NCBI GenBank assembly: GCA_944472135.2
Contig: OX235270.1
Span: forward strand, 53,015,267-53,079,266
Direction of reading: 5' to 3'
Source of the DNA: Trichobilharzia regenti
Lineage: Eukaryota; Platyhelminthes; Trematoda; Strigeidida; Schistosomatidae
Length of the DNA stretch: 64,000 nt
A program made the position numbers and the translations under genes. A model generated the notes under the pieces. The model was not told the DNA's origin, did no database searches, and saw nothing but the letters and a program-made list of their open reading frames with translations. Below, piece by piece: positions 28,601-35,100 of the stretch; within the stretch, counting starts at the first letter, position 1, and the number at the start of each line of letters is the position of its first letter.

Positions 28601-29891
28601 GTTAAGACATCTCAAAGCCTTCTCTATAACAACGCAGATGTTTTAACGGTTTCAGCATTACACTTACCAAACAAGTTCAGCAGTCCAACCTGGGACATCG
28701 CTTCGAGGATCAAAGGGTGGAAAAGTAGAGAAAAAACGAATTCAGTAATAAGCAGAAAAGTGAGAAAGAGTAGTAACCTCGAAAAACAATAGGGTTTAAA
28801 GGATATGGGAAATCATATAGAGTGCATGTACCCACGTCATTGAGGAAGATTTTGTGCCACATCATTACTAGTCTCTAGCCATTGGTTCTTAGAGTCCCGA
28901 GGACCCCAATCACGCAGTCTGCAACTTCCTACGTGTCTCAAGCTAACTGTCAAAGATTTCATGGACTAATGCCAGGTTTTGATTTGACCACACCTAAATG
29001 TTTCTCAACCTAATCTCATCTCGGCTAACATTGGCTGTCTAGAAAGTACGTCCTTCAACTAGTTACTCTGGATTAATTCCATGTCGGTGACATTTATGCG
29101 CGTGCTTGGGAAAAACAAACAGCATGAAGACATATAACGCCACCTGTTTGCACAAACCTAGCTATGTTTGATGTAGCTGCCACTCTTAATTCCAAACTAA
29201 ATGAAATATAAAAAGCATTTTGTCAGGAAAATCCCTTGTCACGTTACAGCATAAGCAGTCAATTCATATACACCTAAAAATGGCATCAATCGCAAACAAA
29301 AATGAGGTGGGTACAAGACAGCTTTTTTTCTGAAAGCATACGAAACCCACCCACAAGACAGGATTTATAAAGACTATTTCTATTTATAAATAGATACTTA
29401 CTCTACTTATGGCATCAAGGACGTCACTCAAATAATTCAAAGTTTCCTTACGAGTTATTTTCATAACATTGAAAAGGGCTTCACATGCGTAATATCGAAC
29501 TCGTGGGTCGTTATCATGGAATGTACGAATAATTGGCAGAATAATCGGTCCATGGAAAAGACATGCATGCTAAACAGACAGCAATATGAATGTAAATTAG
29601 TTCTACCTCGTTAAGCCCAATTGCTACTGAAGCTAAACCTAGCAAGCCGCCTTTCCGAGTATGAGGACTAGCAGAGTGAATAAAATCCTGACTGAAATAT
29701 CCGATTATCCTAGAAATATCAGAGTGTCGATCTTGACTGATATATTCTTTGATAATCCTGTGTGAGGTAATCACCTCATGATTTACAAATTACCTTTCGA
29801 CTTCTTGCGAGGCTAGTTTGCGTTTCTCAAAAAGCTTATCCACAAGATTCTTGATGCACGTAGATGACAATGGGGTGTAATCCTTGTCCAT
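1795..29891 (-). CDS. VAC14: VAC14 homologue (ArPIKfyve), 15 exons, complete
   Basis: VAC14 is the HEAT-repeat scaffold that holds the PI3P 5-kinase PIKfyve/Fab1 and the phosphatase FIG4 together on endosome and lysosome membranes and so controls PI(3,5)P2. Exons by similarity to animal VAC14 plus GT/AG sites: 29891-29794, 29757-29607, 29569-29402, 26147-25977, 25417-25308, 19331-19219, 17550-17218, 15847-15691, 14778-14511, 14432-14146, 12508-12334, 8451-8344, 6093-5979, 4638-4482, 2161-1795. Phases agree at every junction, giving 2778 bp and 925 residues (human about 780). The ATG at 29891 fits the conserved family N terminus (MDKDYTPL); an in-frame ATG at 29972 only adds unconserved residues. 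Weakest points are the intron 9 donor (GTTGGA, needed for phase) and the exon 12 donor (GTGAAA). Exon homology is seen directly; function is by family. Confidence 0.95.
2382..2882. repeat. Long foldback repeat in VAC14 intron 14
   Basis: Two arms of about 225 bp (2382-2607 and 2653-2882) are near-perfect reverse complements separated by about 45 bp. The outer ends read ATTTTTGTTTTAT and its complement, and each arm contains the block around GGCGACGTGCACTACACC. There is no open frame. The structure resembles a foldback-type miniature transposon; no target-site duplication was identified. Confidence 0.8.
5184..5600 (-). pseudogene. Truncated LTR-element gag remnant
   Basis: A 144-codon frame (5618-5184) starts at the end of the LTR at 5601-5950. 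After a conserved-looking stretch resembling LTR-retrotransposon Gag (FGQDFKASAQLTGV), it changes character and includes a FPKWEGPHMV segment that looks like the end of an integrase. This suggests an internally deleted element in which the Gag start is joined to the 3' end. No second LTR is seen near 5180. It lies in VAC14 intron 13 in the same orientation as the gene. Confidence 0.55.
5601..5950 (-). repeat. LTR (350 bp) with CCAAT boxes and TATA
   Basis: Read on the minus strand the block starts TGTGGTGAGAG and ends TGTTACA, i.e. TG...CA, and is followed at once by TTTGGTGTCGC, a plausible primer-binding region. Inside are three spaced AACCAATC-type CCAAT boxes (near 5720, 5765 and 5840), then a TATATAAATA box near 5655, which looks like a promoter layout. 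The LTR begins only 28 bp past the donor site of VAC14 exon 13. Confidence 0.65.
5979..12508 (-). CDS. VAC14: VAC14 exons 11-13 (residues 619-752)
   Basis: Exon 11 (12508-12334) encodes DLCQVLGADIVYCTIS and the HALN-like FVLIQALNRILLTQP. Exon 12 (8451-8344) is the short exon with LFEKLYRAWCYNPV, matching the animal LYRSWCHNP motif. Exon 13 (6093-5979) encodes ITVEMLYDMDQLIQMIESP, matching the VDFLAEVDKLVQLIECP block of animals. Exons 12 and 13 are short and lie 1.8-4 kb from their neighbours, separated by retroelements, so an automatic gene model could easily miss them. Confidence 0.92.
6283..7772 (+). pseudogene. RTE reverse transcriptase, C-terminal half, frameshifted
   Basis: Reverse-transcriptase motifs are clear: IIPIYKKGDKSSCDNHRGIS, AGFRPGRGC, IFLDLKAAFDSVDREVLW, GVRQGCPLSPFLFN and, after a frameshift near 6940, YADDIVLLGED with FTYLGSTIS. 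The downstream region carries CETWPLRVEDMKRL and WLGHVLRMPSHRLPRRA, typical of RTE elements of trematodes such as SR2 of Schistosoma. The frame before 6283 is closed. One frame change between the RT core and the YADD block makes it non-functional, although the sequence is otherwise well preserved. Confidence 0.85.
6283..7960 (+). mobile_element. 5'-truncated RTE non-LTR retrotransposon
   Basis: This insertion lies in VAC14 intron 12, opposite in strand to the gene. The endonuclease half is missing; homology begins at about 6283 in the reverse transcriptase and runs through the C-terminal domain and the 3' UTR to about 7960. The 3' UTR is shared with shorter fragments at 24090-24940 and 28740-29040, which confirms the family's 3' end. 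I did not find a certain target-site duplication. Confidence 0.85.
8801..9464 (+). mobile_element. 642-bp retroposon with 11-bp target-site duplication
   Basis: The 11-mer TTTGGCTGGTT flanks the insert at 8801-8811 and 9454-9464. The insert (8812-9453) begins CTCGGCCGATAACTGC and ends in an A-rich tail (AAATACATAAATAAA), as expected of target-primed reverse transcription. No coding frame survives; the 94-codon frame inside (9167-9451) is a T-rich artefact. It could be a SINE-like unit or an internally deleted non-LTR element. It lies in VAC14 intron 11, antisense to the gene. Confidence 0.75.
9465..12333. other. VAC14 intron 11 remainder, no gene seen
   Basis: About 2.9 kb of AT-rich intronic DNA. 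I see no coding similarity. The only distinct element is a short G-run motif at 10844-10862, listed separately. Short open frames here show no recognisable family. Confidence 0.4.
10844..10862 (+). other. G-quadruplex motif
   Basis: Four G-runs separated by one or two bases (three runs of GGGG, then GGG) on the plus strand, i.e. the template side of VAC14 intron 11. The pattern meets the usual sequence definition of a G-quadruplex; folding is inferred. Confidence 0.5.
13270..13560 (-). pseudogene. RTE fragment (C-terminal region)
   Basis: The minus-strand translation FVKLYPQLYTDEISAPIQNQ aligns with the segment following FTYLGSTIS in the RTE element at 6.3 kb (ISPNGLISDEISARIQGARF). It continues with RRQRKLD-like and RTYFATGSS-like strings matching the LWRRRDVRLSTKGRVYCSS region. 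It is short, old and degraded, and lies in VAC14 intron 10. Confidence 0.6.
14146..15847 (-). CDS. VAC14: VAC14 exons 8-10 (residues 382-619)
   Basis: Exon 8 (15847-15691) encodes a variable Ser/Asn-rich linker that is placed here by splice phase more than by similarity. Exon 9 (14778-14511) carries LTRLAALRWITVLAEV and DRLLPEMLKLVSDPADEV, the conserved mid-protein HEAT repeats. Exon 10 (14432-14146) contains FLLDLINLFNRDPELLRKRG, the start of the FIG4-binding region. Intron 9 is only 78 bp (14510-14433). Confidence 0.9.
15307..15610 (+). repeat. Old solo LTR of the gypsy family
   Basis: Diverged copy of the LTRs that bound the gypsy element at 50-60.5 kb. It shares GATAATTCCCCAAAATTATT near its start, the GGATGCTGGCCATCACTGT region, TCGTGTTACGTTCGTTCGTGCACG and TCCCGAAATATA. 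The end corresponds to the CCGTCAACCTC end of the younger LTRs. No internal gypsy sequence accompanies it. It lies in VAC14 intron 8, antisense to the gene. Confidence 0.75.
17218..19331 (-). CDS. VAC14: VAC14 exons 6-7 (residues 233-382), serine-rich insert
   Basis: Exon 6 (19331-19219) encodes CELLLTDLLKEIEANPSE and INCLIVHC, matching the animal HEAT repeats. Exon 7 (17550-17218) resumes the conserved core at LKWIKTFVEVDPHHMLSYAS and IIGAVLPC. Between them, at about residues 275-330, lie roughly 55 extra residues rich in Ser, Pro, Val and Asn that the human protein lacks. The open frame runs 5' of exon 7 into intron 6, but the acceptor TTTTGTGCAG at 17551 and the phase set the exon start at 17550. 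Confidence 0.92.
17629..17908. repeat. 280-bp inverted repeat, left arm (VAC14 intron 6)
   Basis: By eye this arm is a base-for-base reverse complement of 23731-24010. Beyond the 280 bases the two copies remain recognisably similar but diverged (for example GGCTATTT at 17925-17932 and its partner). This pair of arms lies on the two sides of VAC14 exon 6. Confidence 0.9.
18229..18785 (+). repeat. Dispersed repeat, copy B (RTE-related)
   Basis: Near-identical to 359-1037 in the same orientation, but lacking the 122 bases that copy A has at 863-984; the break falls on a shared GCT. It lies in VAC14 intron 6. Confidence 0.85.
20006..20589. repeat. Long foldback repeat in VAC14 intron 5
   Basis: Arms at about 20006-20195 and 20400-20589 are near-perfect reverse complements; both outer ends are GAATTCGTAAAC or its complement. 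A spacer of about 200 bp shows no coding similarity. This layout (arms of about 190 bp plus unique loop) suggests a foldback or miniature element. It is different in sequence from the foldback at 2382-2882. Confidence 0.8.
21078..23630 (+). pseudogene. Degenerate RTE non-LTR retrotransposon
   Basis: This second RTE lineage in VAC14 intron 5 is broken by many frameshifts and stops. Reverse-transcriptase remnants in order: MKLLKSGKAAEPNGIPPETL (22130), KGYLIELPKKADSGPYKN, SRVILERLREALDSKIHPEL, FNIVDREVFQHYGVPKTLI (22550), VETGGRQSCLLSPTVFLVL (22690) and, near the end, NRKRWSCAVKALCPI (23550), the usual RTE C terminus. The 5' part (21078-21170) matches the dispersed repeat copies at 359 and 18229. 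Confidence 0.8.
23731..24010. repeat. 280-bp inverted repeat, right arm (VAC14 intron 5)
   Basis: Perfect reverse complement of 17629-17908 as read by eye. It lies just after the degenerate RTE and before an RTE 3' fragment in the opposite orientation. Confidence 0.9.
24090..24940 (-). pseudogene. RTE 3' fragment
   Basis: Minus-strand remnant of the same RTE family as 6.3-8.0 kb. VDYFDYLLSFTSLNGLTADE and SRLSTEACVYCSAVLSILL (24937-24671) are followed in another frame by MPSHRLRRRAVLGDIEW and GWGPRDSKNQWLETS (24511-24275), then by shared 3' UTR down to about 24090. 5'-truncated and frameshifted. Confidence 0.8.
25308..26147 (-). CDS. VAC14: VAC14 exons 4-5 (residues 140-233)
   Basis: Exon 4 (26147-25977) encodes the HEAT segment with CDRLLKEVIVE and LLKERIYTNNPYTRQFIVSW. 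The second string is nearly collinear with the animal protein. Exon 5 (25417-25308) encodes YLPQLLDGLFRILGD. Intron 3 upstream (29401-26148) is the first long intron of the gene. Intron 4 (25976-25418) is 559 bp and shows no recognisable insert. Confidence 0.94.
26148..28739. other. VAC14 intron 3, unclassified repeats
   Basis: About 2.6 kb without a gene I can support. The stretch 27060-28420 is less AT-rich and has the look of non-LTR 5' or spacer DNA. Near 28040-28110 the minus strand shows weak tRNA-like promoter boxes, which I did not call. Open frames at 28141-28413 and its complement are not recognisable. Confidence 0.35.
28740..29040 (-). pseudogene. RTE 3' fragment, short
   Basis: The block 28805-28975 matches 24240-24420 closely (same RTE C-terminal GWGPRD region followed by 3' UTR, minus strand). 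It is an independent truncated insertion in intron 3, about 360 bp from exon 3 of VAC14. Confidence 0.75.
29402..29891 (-). CDS. VAC14: VAC14 exons 1-3 (residues 1-139)
   Basis: Exon 1 (29891-29794) encodes the conserved start followed by DKLFEKRK, close to the animal N-terminal HEAT helix. Exon 2 (29757-29607) carries SPHTRKGGLLGLASVAIGL, a hallmark of the family. Exon 3 (29569-29402) carries DPRVRYYACEALFN, in the Fab1/PIKfyve-binding HEAT region. The introns between them are only 36 bp (29793-29758) and 37 bp (29606-29570), both with GT...AG ends, which is typical of 5' introns in schistosomes. Confidence 0.95.
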
Positions 29892-30099
29892 AACTAACAG
29901 CGTGTCAGTGCGGTGAGGACAGAAACAGCCTCTCGACGGATATTTCGTGTGCCCGCGTGTGTGACATGCCACTAACGGTTTTGCTTGTGATTGGTCAGTT
30001 AGCCATCAGAATAGCGGTAATTTCAAACACCTTCTGGCTACTTGGGGACTGAACTTATCCATCCCAAAGTGTCGGAAACATTGTCCCACTTGAATAAAT

Positions 30100-30142
30100 C
30101 AAGGGTGACTAAACGATAGCAGCCCAAACCGAAACTACCTAG
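30100..30142 (+). repeat. Remnant terminal repeat of an older Merlin
   Basis: The sequence ending at the left target-site duplication reads like the Merlin terminus itself (GTGACTAAACGATAGCAGCCCAA against TGACTCTAAAGAATAGCGGCC). It continues beyond the insertion at 31278 (CGAACGGGTAAATGACTTTGAAC against CGAACAAAAAAGTGACCTTGAAC). The younger Merlin therefore landed inside the end of a related element. Confidence 0.7.
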
Positions 30143-31277
30143 ATGACTCTAAAGAATAGCGGCCCAAACCGAAACGACCTACGAACAAAAAAGTGACCTT
30201 GAACGAGGAATCCGCTGATTATCATTTTCGGAAGCAATCATGGATGTTTTCGATTACTGTTTGGATAACGGACTGATAGCTTTGTCGAAAATTTGCCAAT
30301 GCGGAGGAGTTATGCATATACAAAAATACACAGAGGCCATTGATGGCTTTGTATACAGATGTATTGAGTGCCGAAGGAGGCAATTGGTTCGAGAAGGTTT
30401 GTCGTTGTTTTTTAGTTTACAGGTCCCTTAGGAACTTTTCTCTCAAAGTATAAACTACCTTTGACGAAAATTTTAATGATCTGTAACTTCTGGGTCCTGA
30501 AAAGAGCAGTCACAGCTACAGCTTATGAAACAGAAAGTTCAGAGGTGTCAGCAATGCAATGGCACAACTACTGCAGAGATGTTTCCTCCTGGAAAATGAA
30601 CACCCTGACTCAAGTTCTCGGGGGAGTCGGCAGCATAGTCCATATTGATGAGACTGTACTTATAAAAAGGAAATACAACCGCGGGAGATTGCAAGCAAAC
30701 CAGCAGTGGATACTGGGTATCTACGACACGATACTGAGCAAAGGGTATATAGAAGCGATTCCCGATCGCAGTGCAGCAGTATTAGTACCTATTAATAAAC
30801 GTTTGGTGTTGCCGGGGACGACTATTCAAACAGATGAATGGAGCGGATACCGTCAATTATCGAATCATGGGTACATTCATCATGTTGTTAATCATACGGA
30901 CGGTTTCCGGAATCCTTTGGATGTAACCCACACCAGTTCCATTGAAAGTTTTTGGAGTCGTCTAAAAAGACGTATAAGAGCGGTTAATGGATCGAGAAAT
31001 CCCATGATTTACAGTTACCTGGATGAATTTATGTACCGAAACTGGCTTCATATGACTATGAAGACTCCCATGAGAAACTGGGAGGTTTTTTGCAACATAT
31101 ACGCGAACGCCATTCTTTGTAACAGTTTATTATGATTGCATTCCTTTTATATAAACCGTTTTTTACAATTATGCGCCTTTCTTTTTGAGCCTTCTCATTG
31201 GCCGAAGTTGTCCCTGCCAAGGTCATTTTTGCGTTAAAAGATCGTTTAGGTTTGGGCTGCTATTCTCTAGAGTCACC
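30143..31277 (+). mobile_element. Merlin DNA transposon, apparently complete
   Basis: Merlin is a cut-and-paste superfamily related to bacterial IS1016. The 1135-bp element is flanked by 9-bp duplications ACTACCTAG (30134-30142 and 31278-31286), as expected for Merlin. The terminal inverted repeats are about 55 bp: left TGACTCTAAAGAATAGCGGC, right (complement) TGACTCTAGAGAATAGCAGC, both ending near TGACCTTG. It carries one transposase gene. The left end is about 250 bp upstream of the VAC14 start codon, in divergent orientation. Confidence 0.92.
30240..31135 (+). CDS. Merlin transposase (IS1016-like DDE), with 26-bp intron
   Basis: Two adjacent frames become one 289-residue protein if 30398-30423 is removed. 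That 26-bp segment starts GTTTGT and ends TTTACAG, so the coding parts are 30240-30397 and 30424-31135. The N terminus has a zinc ribbon (C19, C21, C41, C44). The catalytic triad is D128 (HIDET), D190 (QTDEWSGY) and E227 (SSIESFW), with KRKYNRGR after the first Asp as in Merlin transposases. If the segment is not an intron, the gene is frameshifted after codon 52. No other stop or frameshift is present, which points to a recent insertion. Splicing is inferred from frame continuity and conserved spacing. Confidence 0.88.
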
Positions 31278-31286
31278 ACTACCTAG

Positions 31287-32622
31287 CGAACGGGTAAATG
31301 ACTTTGAACAACCAATCAAGTGAATCCGTATCACACAGGCGCACTTGTGGATGCTGTACACCTTCTGCGTAGCAAATTCGTGCCCTTCAGCCGGCTAATC
31401 ATAACAACGACGAATTTTTGCACAAAACATGGCATACATTTACAATAAAATGCATGAAAACACATTAAATAGAGTTTCTTTCTCTGACGTGGCTTAAAAA
31501 TACCCCCCAGCAATAGTGAGGAATATCACTTAGTTAGACTAGTTTTTGTACATGTATTCACTGAGGTGACTGAATATGATCTGTTTTAGTGAATCTTTCA
31601 TCGCTCTTATCCTCATATGCATTCTTCCCCTTAAGCCCTCGGTTGAATTACAATGGTTTCCAGTAAGCGGATTGATGACCACTTACCAGGAAAATGTGGA
31701 TAAGAAGACAAGTTAAAATAAATGACATCAACTATAAATCTATCCCTAATCGTAACTCTAACCGTGATCCTGACCTTTACCTTAGAATTAAGGCTAACTC
31801 GAATTACAATCCTTGTCCTAACCGTAAACCTAACCCTAATCCTAATAATGACCCTGATCCTAAACCTAACCCAATATTTACCTTAACCCTGACGAGCTAT
31901 TAACACATTTTCCAAACAGTACTTAAAAACGTGATCTGGGTGAAATTTGCATCTTAGTTGGTGAATAGCGATGATATTTTGGTTATGCTTATGACAGGTG
32001 CCGTTAGCCAAAGACGGCTGGACCTGTATGTTGGTTGAAATTTCACTTGAAAAAATTTTTGTCACTGAGTTTTAATAAAATTGTGTTATATGTTATTCAG
32101 ATTGGTAGCACTTCTCATTTCCGGACTTGTTATGCTGGTGTCCGCGTCATGTGATCTGACTGCGACACACTCTAAGCATAGTGGTTGAAATGATTAGTGT
32201 TTAATAATAATAATAATATATATTTCACATAAATTAAGCATTTACATGATTCACATACCGTTTGTACAGGCATGATCATATTAGACAAGTGCAGTCTGAA
32301 ATTGAACACTTTTATGAAGTTAAAATTTAGAAAATGAATAGAAAACTTTACAAGAATAGAATATAAGGTTTTGGTTTAAGTCTAAAGTATAATATTTAAT
32401 ACACTCATAGTGAGTCAAGTGTTTCAAGCGGACTGTGTCAAAACATCGCTATAATAAGCCAGATGGAACAGCTGGAGGGTAATGACATACACAAATAGTC
32501 TACTATATGTAGGCGCTGCACCTCTCGACAAACTTTATATTTGCAATAATTGGTGCAGTGAAATAAGGTTTACGTAGATTCAACGTATAAAAAATACCTC
32601 AACCTTAATAATGTTTTACCAA
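31287..32622. other. Intergenic; telomere-like block, no gene
   Basis: Spacer between the Merlin element and the Gag-only LTR element. Apart from the CCCTAA-like block at 31742-31890 and an AAT-repeat run near 32200, I see no gene or RNA. Confidence 0.4.
31742..31890 (+). repeat. Degenerate telomere-like CCCTAA block
   Basis: About 150 bp made mostly of six-base units close to CCCTAA (for example CCTAACCCTAATCC), the complement of the TTAGGG telomere repeat used by flatworms. Units vary by one or two bases, so it is an old interstitial array. The open frame through it (31694-31903) is an artefact of the repeat. Confidence 0.65.
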
Positions 32623-32993
32623 TGTCAATGTAGTTGAAGATTGAACGATCAATTCACGGTTGTTTGCTCAAAATCAACTTCCCCAATTTTCGCGGAGGCA
32701 TCAATACGACAGTCATCGTCTCATCGGTCGCTGTTCAGAAAGAAGTCAGGAGAAAACCGTCAGAAGTAATATGGTGATTTATTATTGTAATATTTGTTCA
32801 TAGACCTTAGCTGTAAAGCTTAGTAGTATATTGGCCATATGTTGGTGTTAGAATAAATAATTCTCGAGTCGCCAATCTGTGTTTTGGTTTTCGCGTCCGT
32901 TATTACTAAGCGTTTCTGAGAAGCTTCGAGGAACAGCGTGAGTCCCAGCGTAGCAAGAGCTGGGCATTGACGGTTTACGAGACGTAGCTGACA
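32623..32993 (+). repeat. 5' LTR of Gag-only element copy 1
   Basis: 371 bp, TGTCAATG...GCTGACA. It contains the block AACTTCCCCAATTTTCGCGG and AATAAATAATTCTCGAG, where AATAAA may act as poly(A) signal. It is visibly diverged from the 3' LTR (for example around 32800-32840), so this copy is older than copy 2. Confidence 0.9.
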
Positions 32994-33140
32994 GTTTCTG
33001 ACAGTACGGCGTCAGTTTGTGACGGTTTCGGACAGTTGGTGACAGTTTGGATAGTCGCCGTTCGTTTTTCCTGGTGCCGGTCAAGTCCTCTTTGAACAAG
33101 CAATATCTGGAACAATTTTGAAATTGGGTCAAGTTCAACA

Positions 33141-35096
33141 ATGCCTGGGTCAAAGAAGGGACAGAGTGTCTTGGATGCAAACAGAAAAGTAAGTCATGGT
33201 GACTTGTCTGTTACATGTAACGATGTGTCTGATGTTAAGTATGACATGGTTGATGTTACTGTTTCGCCGTTCAGGGATAAAAGGAACATCAAACTCCCTA
33301 AGTTTGAACCACGGTGTTTGGACGGAAACCCAGTTGATTATTTACAGTTTGTAAAGGAGTTTGAGATCACGTTGAGTGGTTTTTTATTAAATGATGAGAT
33401 GAAGTTGATGTACTTGGTGAGGTACTGCACTGGAATTGCTGCAAGAGCTATACAGTGCTGTAAGTTTATGAAGCCAAAAGAGGGCTACGAAGAGGCTATG
33501 AGCATATTACGTCAAAGGTTTGGAAGACCCTCGATGATTGTAAGCAACGTATTCGAAGCTGTCAAAGGTAACGCCAGTCAACTACACGATGACTCCAAGG
33601 CACTCAATGAGTTTTTGGATAATCTGTTGGCTTACAAGAATGCATTGATTTCGATGAATTGCATGAGTGACCTCAACTCGAGTTCCGTCCTAGAAGTAAT
33701 AGCGAGACGCCTACCTACTCGACTGCAAGGGAAGTGGGTGAAGATAAGCTCTCGTATACAGGATGAAGGTATCAAGCCAAAGTTCGACGATATTCTGAAA
33801 CTGGTAAACGGTAGTGTCAATGAATCAATGAGCAAGTTTGCCAGTCTATTTCATCTCACCCCTAGAATAGAGCAGTCTGAGAGCAAAACGCAATCATTGA
33901 TGACGATAGGGTCTCAGAGAGGTGGATATCGAGAACGCTGGATGGTGTCAAGTAATGCATATAGACCTAGTGAATGTAACAGCTTTCGTGGTACATCCTC
34001 AACAGCCAAGTCACAAGCTGCAAGACAAACATGGTTGTGTTTTACACGTTTGCAAGAAGTGCATACAAAGATGAACTGTGAATCAGTCAGCAAGTTTAGT
34101 GATAAGCTAAATGTGAAATCCAGGTCTGACCCCGAATTGTGTAACGATAACGGTTTGGTCAGGAAGCCTGTAGTTGCAACTGGTAAGCTATTGTTGAATA
34201 GTATGCCACAGAAGAGAGTTACAGTTTCAGAGTCCAGTTCTGACTCCACAAGTTTACAAGGTATTACTAGTTAGGGTGAAGGTATAAAGCCTCCAAGGAT
34301 TTGTGAAGAGGAACCAAAATTGTCTACTTCTGTTGTTAAAGGGTTTGAAAATGATGAAATTGACGGTAAAGTGAATATTCGTGATAATGATCATGACAGT
34401 GCACATTTGTCTTTGGTTGATCATGATGAAATGAGGGGAATGCCTACTACTGCTGAGTTGAACAAAGGTTCTGTACAACTTGAATGTGATGTAGAATTAA
34501 ACGCAGATGCAGTTGCAGAAGCTATGGATACTTGTGAGACCGTCAGTGTAATTGATCAGCGTGTAGCCCACCTATCATCAGATGATAGTGCTAAACCGGA
34601 GCTAATAGTAAAAGACAGCAGTGGTGGTAATCTTGCAGTTAGACAACTATCTGAAAGCCGAACAACAACGGATTCTGATCCACCGCTAAGTTCATCAACT
34701 GGTATCAGTCAGTCGTCGTTGGTGTTGCCATCCACAATGAGAAGGACGCCCATCAACTCAAGTATCTTGTGCAATGACTATGATAGTATTGGTGCGTTTG
34801 AAAAGACGAAAGGTATTGCTCAGTTTAGCGAGGATGAGCCAGGTGTGTACGAGAGGGTAATTGTTAAATTGACCTGCATGAGTAAAGGTTTTTCAAGTTC
34901 AAATTTACCATTTGAATGCTATTATCTTTGGTGTAAATTACTCTGTTTCTACGCTTGGTTGATCAGATACGTTGTGTGTTTGTCAGTCATCTATATTCTA
35001 CGATACAACGACATGGGCGTGTTACCGTTCAGATTTGAGGATATAGCTGATAGGAGGAGGTTAGCAAATGAACTCTTCGATGATTTTCTAACCTAG
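33141..35096 (+). pseudogene. BEL-type Gag-like ORF (DUF1759 region), one nonsense codon
   Basis: A 651-residue frame with a single internal TAG (34272-34274) where copy 2 has a Gln codon. Residues about 60-230 resemble the Gag region (DUF1759) of BEL/Pao elements: KLPKFEPRCLDGNPVDYLQF, YLVRYCTGIAARAIQC and LRQRFGRP. A degenerate zinc knuckle follows, C300-X2-R303-X4-H308-X4-C313, where Arg replaces the second Cys. The remaining 330 residues are Ser/Asp/Glu-rich and unlike any family I know, and end in a hydrophobic stretch (about 594-618, LLCFYAWLIRYVVCLSVIYI) suggesting one membrane helix. No protease or polymerase follows. Confidence 0.82.
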
Positions 35097-35100
35097 AGCG

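Noticed and set aside
31694..31903. 69-codon frame rich in Asn and Pro
   Set aside because: Translation of the telomere-like CCCTAA units.
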